In this document: positions 23,850 through 33,195 of the stretch, piece after piece
Position numbering within the stretch: position 1 is the stretch's first letter
Layout of the letters: every line of letters begins with the position of its first letter
DNA from: Allodiplogaster sudhausi
Taxonomy: Eukaryota > Nematoda > Chromadorea > Rhabditida > Diplogasteridae
Assembly: GCA_945643635.1 (NCBI GenBank)
Contig: CALZFC010000017.1
Coordinates: 1,171,501-1,235,500, forward strand
Reading direction: 5' to 3'
DNA length: 64,000 nt
The notes under the pieces: model-generated
Database searches by the model: none
What the model was told of the DNA's origin: nothing
What the model saw: only the letters and a program-made list of their open reading frames with translations
Made by a program: the position numbers and the translations under genes

Positions 23850-26527
23850 ATGTCGATGTCATGGTCTTTGTCTTTTCTTCTGCTCTTCGTCTGCCTTCTA
23901 CCGCAGATGACATCGGCTCTCAAGTTTCTCGCGTGGAACCCACTCTTTGGGCACGGTCACGCCAATTTTATTGGCAAAGTCGCCGATACGCTCGCCGAAG
24001 CCGGGCACGAAGTGAGTGGTTGGTGGAAAAAACACATTTGGTGCCGAAGACGAAAAACTGTTTGTATTAAAAATAATAATTAAAAAAACAAAAAATTAAA
24101 ATAAAATTAAAAATAAAATATTGATCTACATATGTAGGTGATGCTGTTTTGATTCGGGTTCTTTCTCCGGAAAAGCAGTTGGTCTTTCTGATAAGTTCAG
24201 TGCTTTCGTGCGAAAGTTTCCTCATTTCGCAGGCATTTTTCATCTTCTCGGCATCAAAAAGTATGCGGTGACGCAGAAAATGGCGTCTATCGACGACAGC
24301 TTCATCACGGGCGTGCCGCTATTTTCGTGCTGCACGCCAAGTTTATTGAAACATTTTGTTTGTCCTGTTTGTTTGGTTTTTTTGAAAAGACTGTGATCTT
24401 ACAATTAGTCTCGCTTTTCCATTCATTTTTCTTTTTTATTAGCGTTGTATTTAAGGCCTGACATCACTTCACGGCGAGCAAATGTCCTTCATGGAGCGCA
24501 TCTCCAACATGTACTTTATTTATTACTACAAATTGTCCTACGACTACTTGATCGAGGGGTTCAACGAGGTCTTCGAGGAATACGACAAGAGCGTACCTTC
24601 TGTTGACGTCAGTGCTTTGGCATGCAATTTCCACAATTTCGTAGCCTACTTCTAATTCAGGAGATTGTAAAGAAGTCCAGCTACTTCTTCCTCAACACGG
24701 ACTGGTGGACTTTCCACGAATAACGAGCCACAAAATGGTGGACATTGGGGGCATCGCTGTTCCGAGCACTTTCAAGCCCCTTGAGAAGGTTTCGCACAAT
24801 ATCTCTCTCTCAATTACAAGTTACAAACGTAAGCTTTCTTTAAATGCAATTTTCACGATCGATTAACATGGTTACACTACATTTTTGTACACCTTGTCCA
24901 GTCAATAGTTCAGTGTCACTGAAAATTCTGCTGCAAATGACTTTGGCTTCAAATATGTACGTAGTTCTATAAATAAGATAATGATCGTAGACTTTGTCGT
25001 CGCTGCTTTCGCTCCGGCCGAACACCGTCTTCATCTCCTTCGGCTCGATCCTGCGCGCGCATGTCATGCCGGACAAGTTCAAGGTGCGTTTGCTTTAAAG
25101 AGGAGTTTAAATTATACCGTACTTTACTGTCTGCGTCTCTCAGCTTACATATTATTTTCTTGAAAATTACGATAGTTTTTAAGGTCCCTGGACCGCTTCT
25201 TTGATTTATCTTTTATAAATATTCGTTGATTATTTTTAATCGTTAACATACCTATGTATGTAATATACTGTATGTAATTATTTCATAAAATATTCCCGCT
25301 CTTTGCCTCGACTTGGCCAACGTTTAGAGGAGCATTCGAGCGTTCTCGCGCTGCCAAACGTCACGTTCATCTGGAAGTACGAGCGGCCCGAGCACAACAT
25401 CGCACAAGGCATTCCGAACCTCATCACACACACCTGGCTACCGCAAACGGATCTTCTTAGTAAGCCGTTGCTCCCATCTTTTACGTTTTGACAATTTAAA
25501 ATCAGAACAATCCTTCAAGAAAACTAATTATGCATAATCTCTCTACGCCTTCGCTTGCCTCCTTGAATTCTTCAGCATTTCCAAAGACACAGGCTGCGCA
25601 AGTATTTTGCTGAGAGAAAAAAACAAGCTGCTGCAAACTCCCTTAAATCGACAACAACCTGATGATTAAGGAGACAAGCGCCTCTCCATGTTTGTCGGCC
25701 ACGGTGGCGCAGGCTCCACGTACGAGACGGCCCTTTCCGGTGTCCCTACCGTAACCGTGCCCGTGATCTATGATCAGATGAGAAATGCCGAAATGCTGAA
25801 GCGTCTTGGCATTGGCCGAATTGTGAAGAGAGACGACCTGGCAACACCGGAAGTGCTCATCGAAGCTGTCCGAGATGTTCTCGAGAATGTCAAGTAAGCA
25901 GTTCGATCTACAAGTCTACTTGGATTTTGTCAAAGTAATTCTAAGATTTCGATTGGAACAAGAGCCTCGAAAGAAGTCCTGTTAATGCAATTTTTCTGTC
26001 GTCGTTTAACAGCTTCAAGAACCAGTGATATTTAAAACAATGCAATGTAAAAACCAATAGCCAAAATGTCATATAAAGTTGTTCCATAAAAGGGCAACAA
26101 CATCTACAATTTAGTTTTTAGAACTTCCAGACTTTGTACAGTAACGTTTCTATGACCTTTTCATTTTTAGCAAAAGAGCGGGAATTCAAAATAGAATTAT
26201 AAGTCTTATTATTTTATCGATTCTCTTTTCAGATACCGCGAGCGTGCAGCGCGCGTCGCCGAGATGGTCACTGCACAGCCGCAGTCGGTGCGCGATCGAC
26301 TCGTCACGCACTTTGAGTTCATGGCCAAGTTCGGGCCGCTCGACCAGCTCGACCACGCGGGCCGTGAAATGGGAGTCATCCAATTCTACAACATTGACAT
26401 CTTCGCCTCCTTTGCTGCGGCAATCCTACTCGTGCTCATTGCTCTACTGCACGTGCTCAAAATGATAGTCAACAGATGCATGGGCCTAGCTAGAACTAGA
26501 ACCAACAAGAACATGAAGACCGAATGA
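23850..26527 (+). pseudogene. UGT-E, broken UDP-glucuronosyltransferase
   Basis: This is the counterpart of UGT-C in the second unit, with multiple lesions. Exon 1 (23850-24014) is present but an extra AGTG follows its donor. After GTGATGCTG at 24138 the sequence jumps to the intron 4 equivalent, removing about 0.5 kb that holds most of exon 2 and all of exons 3 and 4. Exon 5 is 24233-24340 and exon 6 is 24456-24592. Exon 7 (24661-24788) lacks CCGC, and exon 9 (25328-25459) lacks GGCG, each a 4-base frameshift. Exon 8 (24991-25083), exon 10 (25671-25893) and exon 11 (26233-26527) remain open. Substitutions such as PSC to SCC in exon 5 show relaxed constraint. A full-length enzyme cannot be made from this locus. 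Confidence 0.93.
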
Positions 26528-27395
26528 GTGGCTGTGCTTAAATTGCATCCTCATTAGCCGTTATGCATGATCACTAATAAAGGAGAACTCTTCTGAAGTG
26601 TTCCGCTTATTTCATCATATCGCAATGAAAAGTCGACAAGCTTTATCCCATGTTGCTCATTCGAAAAATGTATACTTAACAGCAATAAAAAGACTGAACA
26701 ACGTGCGAAAATTATCCTGTAATAAAACGATTACACTAAAACTATCTTCCTTGCGAAAGAAGAAAAGCATTAAATGCTTATTCACACGGAAGCTTGGCTG
26801 AATATTCCAGACAATTTGGCATGCTATCTATAAAAGAAGGTGACTGTTTCTGAATAGCGCACTCTGCGTAGATGAAAGCGGAATATGCAATTGTTCTCCT
26901 CCTGCTCCTCCTTCATCAAACCATTCACTTGGAGGGGTATGCAAGAGATTTTTTTCTAATGCGCTCTAACACGAGATTTGAATGCGAATTGAAGATGAAC
27001 AATGAAAATTGGCAAGTGCATAAATGTTCCACTTTTTCAGTTTCAAAATAATTATTTATATTAAAGGAAGAAACGCGTGACGCTTCCATCTTCTGACAAT
27101 TCTTCAAGTAACTCACGAATTATTGTTTTAAATATATAACTTCTACTAGTCAATTCAACAAGTATGATATTCGAGGTAGAAAAATAGACTGTTTAGGAGA
27201 GCGGATGATTTCGCGCATAAAAGGCGGCCACAAAGAACGGGCGACCTCGCCCGTTCTTTGTGGCCGCCTTTTATGCGCGGGTGACCTCGCTGCCGTTTAT
27301 GGCCATGCTGCAATCGTTCGCTGGTAAGGCGGCCCTGTGGACATTACAAAGCCTAAAATTCAATTGTTTAACTATAAAGAAAAAAAAGAAGCTAG
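26090..27395 (+). repeat. Third copy of the convergent arm (downstream of UGT-E)
   Basis: It matches 1-1300 and 14090-15390 with scattered differences, and in several places (for example aaaagggcaacaac) it resembles the minus-strand arms more than the plus-strand ones. It ends at aagaagctagatcc, after which the spacer is inverted. No right arm follows on the far side of the spacer. Confidence 0.85.
27212..27279. repeat. Perfect 31 bp hairpin
   Basis: The arm 27212-27242 (starting cgcgcataaaaggcggcc) is followed by a 6-base loop and its exact reverse complement at 27249-27279. The equivalent site in units 1 and 2 (about 1149-1190 and 15239-15280) has only one arm, followed by a different sequence, so the hairpin was created in this copy. 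Confidence 0.9.
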
Positions 27396-27454
27396 ATCCA
27401 AAACATGAATCACCGGGATTAGCTACATATGTATGTACCATTTTTTTCTGCAAA

Positions 27455-27905
27455 TTTTAAAGGAGGTCCGAGGCGAATAAATAGTGTCTTGTTTTTTTCG
27501 CCTTATTTGGTCGGGTTGTGCTAGAAACTTCGATTGCAAGTGTCCCAAAGTCACGAAAACCTTCATGCCCTGAGGAAATTAACACTGCTTTCTACTTTGA
27601 ATTCCCAAATATTTTATTATTCCGCCATTTTCAAACATTTTTAACAGAACAACACTGTTGCCGCTGGGGCCAACCGAATCATGCCCATGAATTGTATACA
27701 TATGGTGCGCGCAACCAACATTGGCCGAGTTTTTCTTAACACGTAGGCTCACCTGGCAGTGGTGCAAACCATTAGTTTCTGGGGAGAGAGGCAAATGGGA
27801 GTTGCACCATTTCTGATGATTCTTTGCTCCGTACTTTTTATCATTCCGTCCAAATCCGTCAGGGACTTCGTGTTAGGAGTTTTTCCCTTAAGGTGTCCTT
27901 TAAAA
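27455..27905 (+). mobile_element. MITE-like element with TTTTAAAGGA terminal inverted repeats
   Basis: A 451 b block begins TTTTAAAGGAGGTCC and ends GGTGTCCTTTAAAA. It has no protein-coding capacity. Related sequence is present at about 3624-3982 and 17714-18073 (one end only), at 36527-36885, near 52690-53020, and as a terminal piece at 54376-54412. The conserved interior includes ggggccaaccgaatcatg-type sequence and gcgcaaccaacattgg. It is likely a non-autonomous DNA transposon family. Confidence 0.5.
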
Positions 27906-28008
27906 CAGCGTGATTTTTTTTTAAATAAAATTTAACTTTTTCATGCATAGGATTACAAAACTTGAATGTAATTACAAAATTACAGAAAAAATAAATTTAT
28001 TATTGCAG

Positions 28009-28600
28009 AAAACGGCACCTTCATAAAGAGATGTGACGCAAGTTTGATCGGGCGCTCATGGGCACTCACCGCCGCGCACTGTCTCCCTGAAGAAGCAGCC
28101 TCACACACTCTCTACCTGGGATGGCACAGCTTTGAGCCGGAAGACGAGTTAGTTCGGCAAGAAAGCACGTCCATTCTAGGTTGCACGCATTGAATTTGCA
28201 TTACGTTTCGTCTCAGAACATCCGTTGCAATTCTTTGGGAAAAGAAGTTTCTTCTTCAGAAAACGGGCAATGGAGCAAGGTGCGCAAGACATTGAAATAT
28301 TTAAAATATTCAAACATCCGAACTTCAACGACACCACGCGCCAGAATGACATCGCAGTGCTGGAGGTATGCTGGAGGTATTCTATTGATTTTAAATAAAT
28401 ATATGACCTGTCATATGCGTGTCAGACGCGCCGCGGTCTGTCAGTTTCATCGTGATAAAGACAAACACTGCTCTTATTACAGCTGAAAACACCTGCCGTT
28501 CTGAACGCTCATGTGGATCTTATTCCTTTGGCGTCCAAGATGGACAATCTTTTTACATGCTATTTGCCCACTGCGTTAGTCGCAGGCTGGGGCTTCACCG
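28009..28600 (+). pseudogene. Trypsin-like (S1A) serine protease fragment, spacer copy 3 (inverted)
   Basis: This is the same cassette on the opposite strand because the third spacer is flipped. Exons 28009-28179 (CDASLIG...ALTAAHC), 28217-28365 (HPNFNDTTRQNDIAVLE) and 28483-28600 (PAVLNAHVDLIPL...VAGWGFT) are phase-compatible with each other (2/1, 2/0, 0/1). Here the ctcag acceptor is intact, so this copy is closest to the ancestral state. The catalytic His and Asp are present. The Ser-containing C-terminal exon and the N-terminal activation region are missing, and the frame meets TAA shortly after GWGFT. It is probably non-functional. Confidence 0.82.
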
Positions 28601-29070
28601 GTTTGTGCTTCTTTCTTTCCTTCAGCATAAACTTTCAAGTTAATAAAGGACTAGAAAGCTCATGGTCAGACAAGCAAACATAATCTTGCTATTACCTGGG
28701 CAGACCGCGGCTATAACAAAAAGCGAAAAATATCAGAAAATTACACGAACACCAATTAAAAATAGTCTTACCTTGACCGACTTTATAATTTTGTTTTGTC
28801 AAATTGTTCTCGATTAAAATTTAATTTATATTACAATAGAATTTGCTTAAAAATTCATTTTATAAATTTTTTGGCTTGACTTTTCAACTAGTTATAACAT
28901 CCCTGCGCCCATCTCACAATCGGTTCGATTCAACGATAAATTGATAAATTGTTAAATTGACTTTTCTACATTGTTCGCAACATTGAACATTGACGATGTT
29001 GTCACAGGCTGAGAACAAAGCTGGTAACATCTCGATCTCATAACAGTACAACAAATCTGTGCAAATGTTT

Positions 29071-29129
29071 TGTAAGCGCCTGGATTCGAACTTGCGGCTT
29101 GCAAACTCTTACGCGATCACGTTATCCAC
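29071..29129 (-). repeat. tRNA-derived (SINE-like) sequence, copy 3
   Basis: This is the inverted copy of the same element within the flipped third spacer. It reads gtaagcgcctggattcgaac on the plus strand. Confidence 0.5.
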
Positions 29130-29696
29130 AAAACCACGTTGCAACTTGAAAACCTCCGGCCTGATGGTGAGCTGCACACAATCTTTGCACTGCCTGGATG
29201 GAAATTGCATTCGATTTTTTTTCCGTTCCGAAGGCCGAACGCGCGAATTATTTTTCTCGGGTGTATGTACATTTTCCGACTTTTGCTTTTAAGAAATCAT
29301 AATTCGCCTCAATCCGTCGCACTTTGGATGTATCCATTCCAAATATAAGAAGCGTAAATGTCACAAATATCTTGGAAAAAAAATTTTCAAGGCTAATTGT
29401 AAATATTCTTACGCTATATTGCAAAAATAATTACATAGATAACGCTCACTTTGGCGCTCCGCCTTGTATAAATATTTCGCGGCAGCTGACACTTGCGAGA
29501 CTATTTAGCCCCTTGGCAGGGAGCCTCGGTCTTCAACGGCGCAACCTATGTATATTAGGCGTATTTTTCGATCTTTTTTGCACAGGCACTTAAGCGATCA
29601 CAAGCTGGATACATGTCCGGAACACATGTGTATTAAGATTGGCGGGCAAATTGCCAATTCTTCTGCCGCACATGTAATCTTGGTCAAAGCAGCGTT

Positions 29697-29745
29697 GAAG
29701 GGTCGACGAACATGACAAACAGCGCTCAGCGCTCGTCGACCCTTC
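29697..29745. repeat. Hairpin with 13 bp perfect stem
   Basis: GAAGGGTCGACGA is followed 23 bases later by its exact complement TCGTCGACCCTTC. The loop contains AGCGCTCAGCGCT. No T run follows, so a Pol III or bacterial-type terminator is not implied. Confidence 0.85.
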
Positions 29746-29832
29746 CATGAACCTCGCCGCAGCCTACCAAATTTTTTTTTCGGCTTTTACATTTTGTATT
29801 TCACTTCTTCAAATGTCTGTGCTAATCATGTG

Positions 29833-29936
29833 GAATAGGGAGAGGGAGAAAGAGGGAGAGAGAGAGAGTGAGTCGGCGAGAGAGAGAGAAAGATAAAAAG
29901 AGAGAATGAGAGAAAGACAGAGAGAGAGAAAGAGAC

Positions 29937-29967
<31 letters not shown>

Positions 29968-30010
29968 CGTAAAGAGAAGGAGAGAGAGAGAGAGGGAGAG
30001 GAAAAAAGAG
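29833..30010 (+). repeat. (GA)n-rich tract
   Basis: About 180 b of nearly pure purine is made of GAGAGA blocks broken by AAAG and single pyrimidines. The same type of tract is seen at 2224, 16316 and 60094, and as its complement at 32429-32515. Confidence 0.9.
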
Positions 30011-30434
30011 GCACAGCATGGAAGAAATAAGAAGAACTTCACAGATTCCCCTTCCACGGCACGCAGAACTTTCACCACTTTGGACATTCATTACTTCTAG
30101 TTAAAAGTGAAATAAAAGTTAACGAGCTTTATGCATTATGCGGACCGTTAATGATATTAACTAGAAATTAGAGAATATTTAAGAGTAGTAGTATTAAGCC
30201 TGCCATCATTAAGTAACTTGCAAGGTTGGCGAGTGTAAGGATAAACGAGGAAACATCAAATCAAAGCTCCATTAATGAGACCAACATCCTAACGAGTATC
30301 CAAAGTTGACTTTACGAAGGAAAGCGACAGTATTGTGCGAAGAAAAAAAGGGGAACAACGAAACAGCAACGTAATAATACACTTGTTGTGTTTGCGTGCA
30401 ACATCGAAGGCATCCGAGGGGGAGGGGGACGAAT

Positions 30435-31827
30435 TCAGAAGGAGAAGCAGCGCGTCCAGCTTGTTGTCCGACTGTTGGCGAATGCCGACCATTCCTCGTC
30501 AATGCCATCGCTGAAACACAATATATTAGCTATTTATGAGCAGAGGAATTTGAGAAATATCAATGTGTAACAACAATAAGCATGATTTTCAGCTATTTAT
30601 TACGGTAGGTTTATACCGTATTCGCTTGAACAGTATGGAAACACAGTGCATAACATTTATATTAATGTGGAAATCATTCTAGGAGTGTTATTTGATATTT
30701 AAACCTTTTTAGCAGCTACAGTTAAATACTGGAAATGATTTTTTTTTTACAAAAATTAAGTATGACTTTCATTTATTAATTACGGTAGCTATGTCACCGT
30801 ATTCACTGGAACACCATGAACACCATGAAGAACGATAAATGAATGTGTTCCACGCATCAATTAACACCACTGGAGTGGATTTCAGCAGACAATAGTAACA
30901 ATAAAAGGAACACAATTTGACAGGAAGTAGACGCAGCTTGGGGACGAACGAGTGGAGTACTGCTTGGCACGGCCATCTAACAGCAAGGAACTGAAATGAA
31001 ATAAGACCTAATTGTAAGCATCATTAATAGGGCAAACCACGTAAATGTAGAGCGTGCAACGCAAGGGAGCAAATACCTCTTTGACTTAATTAAAACATCC
31101 CCGACTTAAAGTTAAAAGATACCAGCTCAATTTCGAAAACGAAAGAAAAGAAAAAGAAAACATACGAAAAGCACATTAGATTGGAATACTAACGAGGACA
31201 GCACAACCACAGCATTTACTATATCCTCAAAGCAGTTGCTAGAAAAAATAATAGCTGTAGCAAACCTTCTCGTCGATTGCAAGAAGGACGGCGAGGGCGC
31301 GTTTCGTAGGATGTGGACCGCTTGGCGCAGCTGTCGCATCAGGTCCACTGCGCCATACAAGGACCTCATGGGCGCGGTGAATATGCGGAGTCCTGTAACT
31401 AGAGAAAGCATCAAATTATAAAAAAAAACTACGTCACACATGAATGAATAAGAAAGAATTTTCAAAAGCAAACATCTCTTTGCCTTAAGGCTTAGGCCTA
31501 AAAGCACACTAGATTGGAAGAATAAAGTACTTGCAAAAAATAGCTGCAGCAAACCTTCTCGTCGACTGCAAGATGGTCGCCCAGGATGCGAAGGCTGCTT
31601 GGCGCCGATGTCGCGCCCGCTCTCCGCGCAGCTTTTCCACTGCGCCATACGAGGACGCGATGATTACGAGGAGTCCTGAAACTCCAGAAAGAATCATATT
31701 AGAAATGAAAACAGCCACACAAAAGGGAATAAGAAGAACATTTTAACTCATTAACGCAGACAAGATTTGTTTGAGAATCGAGCAGCTTGGCGCCAAGCTT
31801 CTTACCGCGAAAGCCACCAAGCAACAT
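30435..31827 (-). CDS. Candidate small gene with two alternative middle exons
   Basis: I do not recognise the protein. Possible exons on the minus strand: first 31806-31827 (MLLGGFR, donor gtaaga), middle alpha 31555-31675 or middle beta 31266-31392, last 30435-30510 (DGIDEEWSAF...WTRCFSF then stop). Alpha and beta both start with two bases of a codon and end with two. Each therefore joins the first and last exon in frame, but they cannot join each other. Both share a YGAV...LQSTR pattern, the same acceptor context (acag/tcag then GACTCC) and the same donor context (gtttgctrcagc). The products would be 72 aa (alpha) or 74 aa (beta), with a hydrophobic N-terminus in the alpha form. The very short first exon and lack of known homology keep this tentative. 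Confidence 0.35.
30599..30815. repeat. Two copies of a small TACGGTA/TACCGTA hairpin unit
   Basis: ttattacggtaggtttatac-cgtattcgct (30599-30631) recurs as attacggtagctatgtcaccgtattcact near 30780-30810. Both sit after aag-atga-tttca and before gaaca. This suggests a degenerate tandem duplication of about 180 b. No coding potential is seen. Confidence 0.55.
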
Positions 31828-32014
31828 GAAACAATATGCAGTATATCGATTAATGCATCCAAAACAAATAAAAAAGGTTGTTTTTATAAAACAACAAACA
31901 AGAAAAGCATATCAGCGTCGAAATATTACGAGAAAAAATGATGAACGACACTGGTACGAAGGTTCGTTCATTATTTTTTCAAAAATGTTCGTCGACGATT
32001 AGAGAAGTAAGCTT

Positions 32015-32330
32015 TAACATGGAACAGTGGAGAGAAACAGACAAACATGCTCCCCCATTACTCCAAAAACTCTCCAACTTTTGCACACTATTTCTTCAGC
32101 GATGAACGTTCATCGCTGCTTCCATCGCTCAGCGCGGAGCGAAAAATTTTATCGCTAGAAAATGTTCGACGAACTCCCGTGTATAAGCATATAAATGTTC
32201 AACGATCTTTCATATCAGCGTTCATCTCTTGTTCATCTAATGTTCGTCCATCTTCGATAAGATTGCATGTGCGGCTGTTGCGAACATGATTCAAACGAGA
32301 TTGTTTCGAGTATGTTTCAAACTTTAGACA
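32015..32330 (+). repeat. Dispersed repeat, copy 1
   Basis: The block beginning gagagaaacagacaaacatg and running through gatgaacgttcatcgctgct to ttcgtccatcttcgataag has a diverged partner at 37733-37975. That copy has gaagagaaacagacaaacaa, gacgaactatcatcgctgcg and ttcgtctttgctaagattg. It has no coding capacity and terminal structures are not obvious. Confidence 0.55.
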
Positions 32331-32428
32331 GATTGAATACGCAGCTGATTTAATGCTTTAATTGGTAAAGAAAAGGTAAAAAATTACATGTTTACAAAAA
32401 AATTTATATTATGTCTGGTGACTTACCT

Positions 32429-32515
32429 CTTTTTGTCTCTCTCTCTCTCTTTCTCTCTCTATCGCTTTATATCTCTCTTGCTCTCTCGCTCTCTATCTCT
32501 CCCTCTTTATCTCTC
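32429..32515 (+). repeat. (CT)n-rich tract
   Basis: Pyrimidine-rich low-complexity DNA made of tctctctctct blocks. It is the complement of the GA tracts elsewhere in the window. The 64-residue open frame across it is an artefact. Confidence 0.85.
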
Positions 32516-32640
32516 ACGAAGTGCCGCTAGCACAAAAAGACACAATATTCGTGGAGACCATAGCTCAAAGAAGGTGAACTAAACAACTCTTAGCGGGCTC
32601 ATTTTGTCTAAAACAAGGAGAATTTTCTCTATTCTTAATC

Positions 32641-32802
32641 ATGAAGGTCAGCGCTCTTACTCTGTTTCTTTTTGAAGCAGCGTACATGAAAACTTCACCG
32701 TACTGCGACTTTATCAACCAAGTGACACTGGAGGCCGTCACGTGCCAGGAACCGGAAGACATCACATGGTGCCCATTCCGGAAGAATGATATCCCAAGTT
32801 GA
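32641..32802 (+). CDS. Candidate small secreted peptide, 53 aa
   Basis: An ATG-initiated frame begins MKVSALTLFLFEAAYM, a short hydrophobic start that could act as a signal peptide. It continues with three cysteines (SPYCDF, VTCQEPEDITWC) and ends NDIPS. An AATAAA signal lies 11 bases after the stop (32814-32819), which supports a transcript end. The hydrophobic core is interrupted by Glu, no family is recognised, and an internal intron cannot be excluded. Confidence 0.35.
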   Translation: MKVSALTLFLFEAAYMKTSPYCDFINQVTLEAVTCQEPEDITWCPFRKNDIPS

Positions 32803-32902
32803 TCCCATGGCCAAATAAATGTATGAATGTTGAAAGGAATCTATTGATTACACTTATCACAAATTGAGGAGAAGGTAGTAAAACACTTCCGAAATCATGC
32901 AG

Positions 32903-32910
32903 TATAAAAG
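32903..32910 (+). promoter_or_regulatory. TATA box of a candidate small gene
   Basis: TATAAAAG lies about 25-30 bases before a plausible start region (cttcatcatttagtcacaca) and is followed by a short untranslated exon with donor AAG/gtatat at 32988. Position and context suggest a core promoter for the coding exon at 33190. Confidence 0.4.
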
Positions 32911-33195
32911 CAGCAACTTCATCATTTAGTCACACAAATACTCATCGTTGGACAGAAAGACAACTCAACCTTGCAAACTGTTCAAAGGTATATAAACATG
33001 TACAATACGCAACATGATTGCAAATAAACGTATAGAATCTTTGTAATAGCAATTGTTCATCCGCAAAAGTCAGTTGTCTCCTAAACAATTTAAATACCTA
33101 CAGTACCGCCCAACATTTCAGGTACATAAATTAATCTAGAGACCAAAGTTGAATCGTCTTAATTATCCCTCTTTCTTTTTACTCTTTAGGCCTAC

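Larger units (their letters stand above)
14090..24145 (+). repeat. Second tandem unit of the UGT array
   Basis: Positions 1 to about 9895 recur here with an offset of 14089, drifting to 14247 through small indels. Differences noted by eye are few. They include one base in an A run near 15370, one GA repeat unit near 16390, one T near 17662, a roughly 155 b insertion at 18165-18320, and substitutions near 23542 and 23956. After 24145 the correspondence with unit 1 continues only in diverged form. Confidence 0.9.
27395..29521 (-). repeat. Third inter-UGT spacer, inverted relative to spacers 1 and 2
   Basis: Reading this block backwards reproduces about 1320-4000: MITE-like block, protease cassette, AT-rich stretch, tRNA-derived element, and finally the segment tttatacaaggc...cccttggcaggga. 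In units 1 and 2 the protease lies on the minus strand. Here it is on the plus strand. The block stops abruptly at ggcaggga (29521) and unique sequence begins. Confidence 0.85.
29522..30434. other. Non-coding stretch with hairpin and GA tract
   Basis: Unique sequence starts after the UGT array. It holds a 13 bp perfect stem (29697-29709 with 29733-29745) and a long GA-rich tract (29833-30010). Open frames inside the GA tract on both strands are repetitive SLSLSF or RERERE strings and are not genes. I see no supported gene. Confidence 0.7.

Noticed and set aside
1..29521. A CRISPR array or bacterial-type repeat cluster, considered because of the regular spacing.
   Set aside because: The repeats are kilobase-scale gene duplications with introns. 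No short direct repeats with unique spacers occur.
29809..30100. Several overlapping frames on both strands in the GA tract.
   Set aside because: They are repeats of SLSLSF or RERERE produced by simple-sequence DNA.
31127..31648. A 173-residue open frame on the minus strand.
   Set aside because: It crosses the presumed introns and reads exon alpha in the wrong frame before entering exon beta. The intron-derived middle is Phe/Leu-rich noise. The short splice-phase model fits better.
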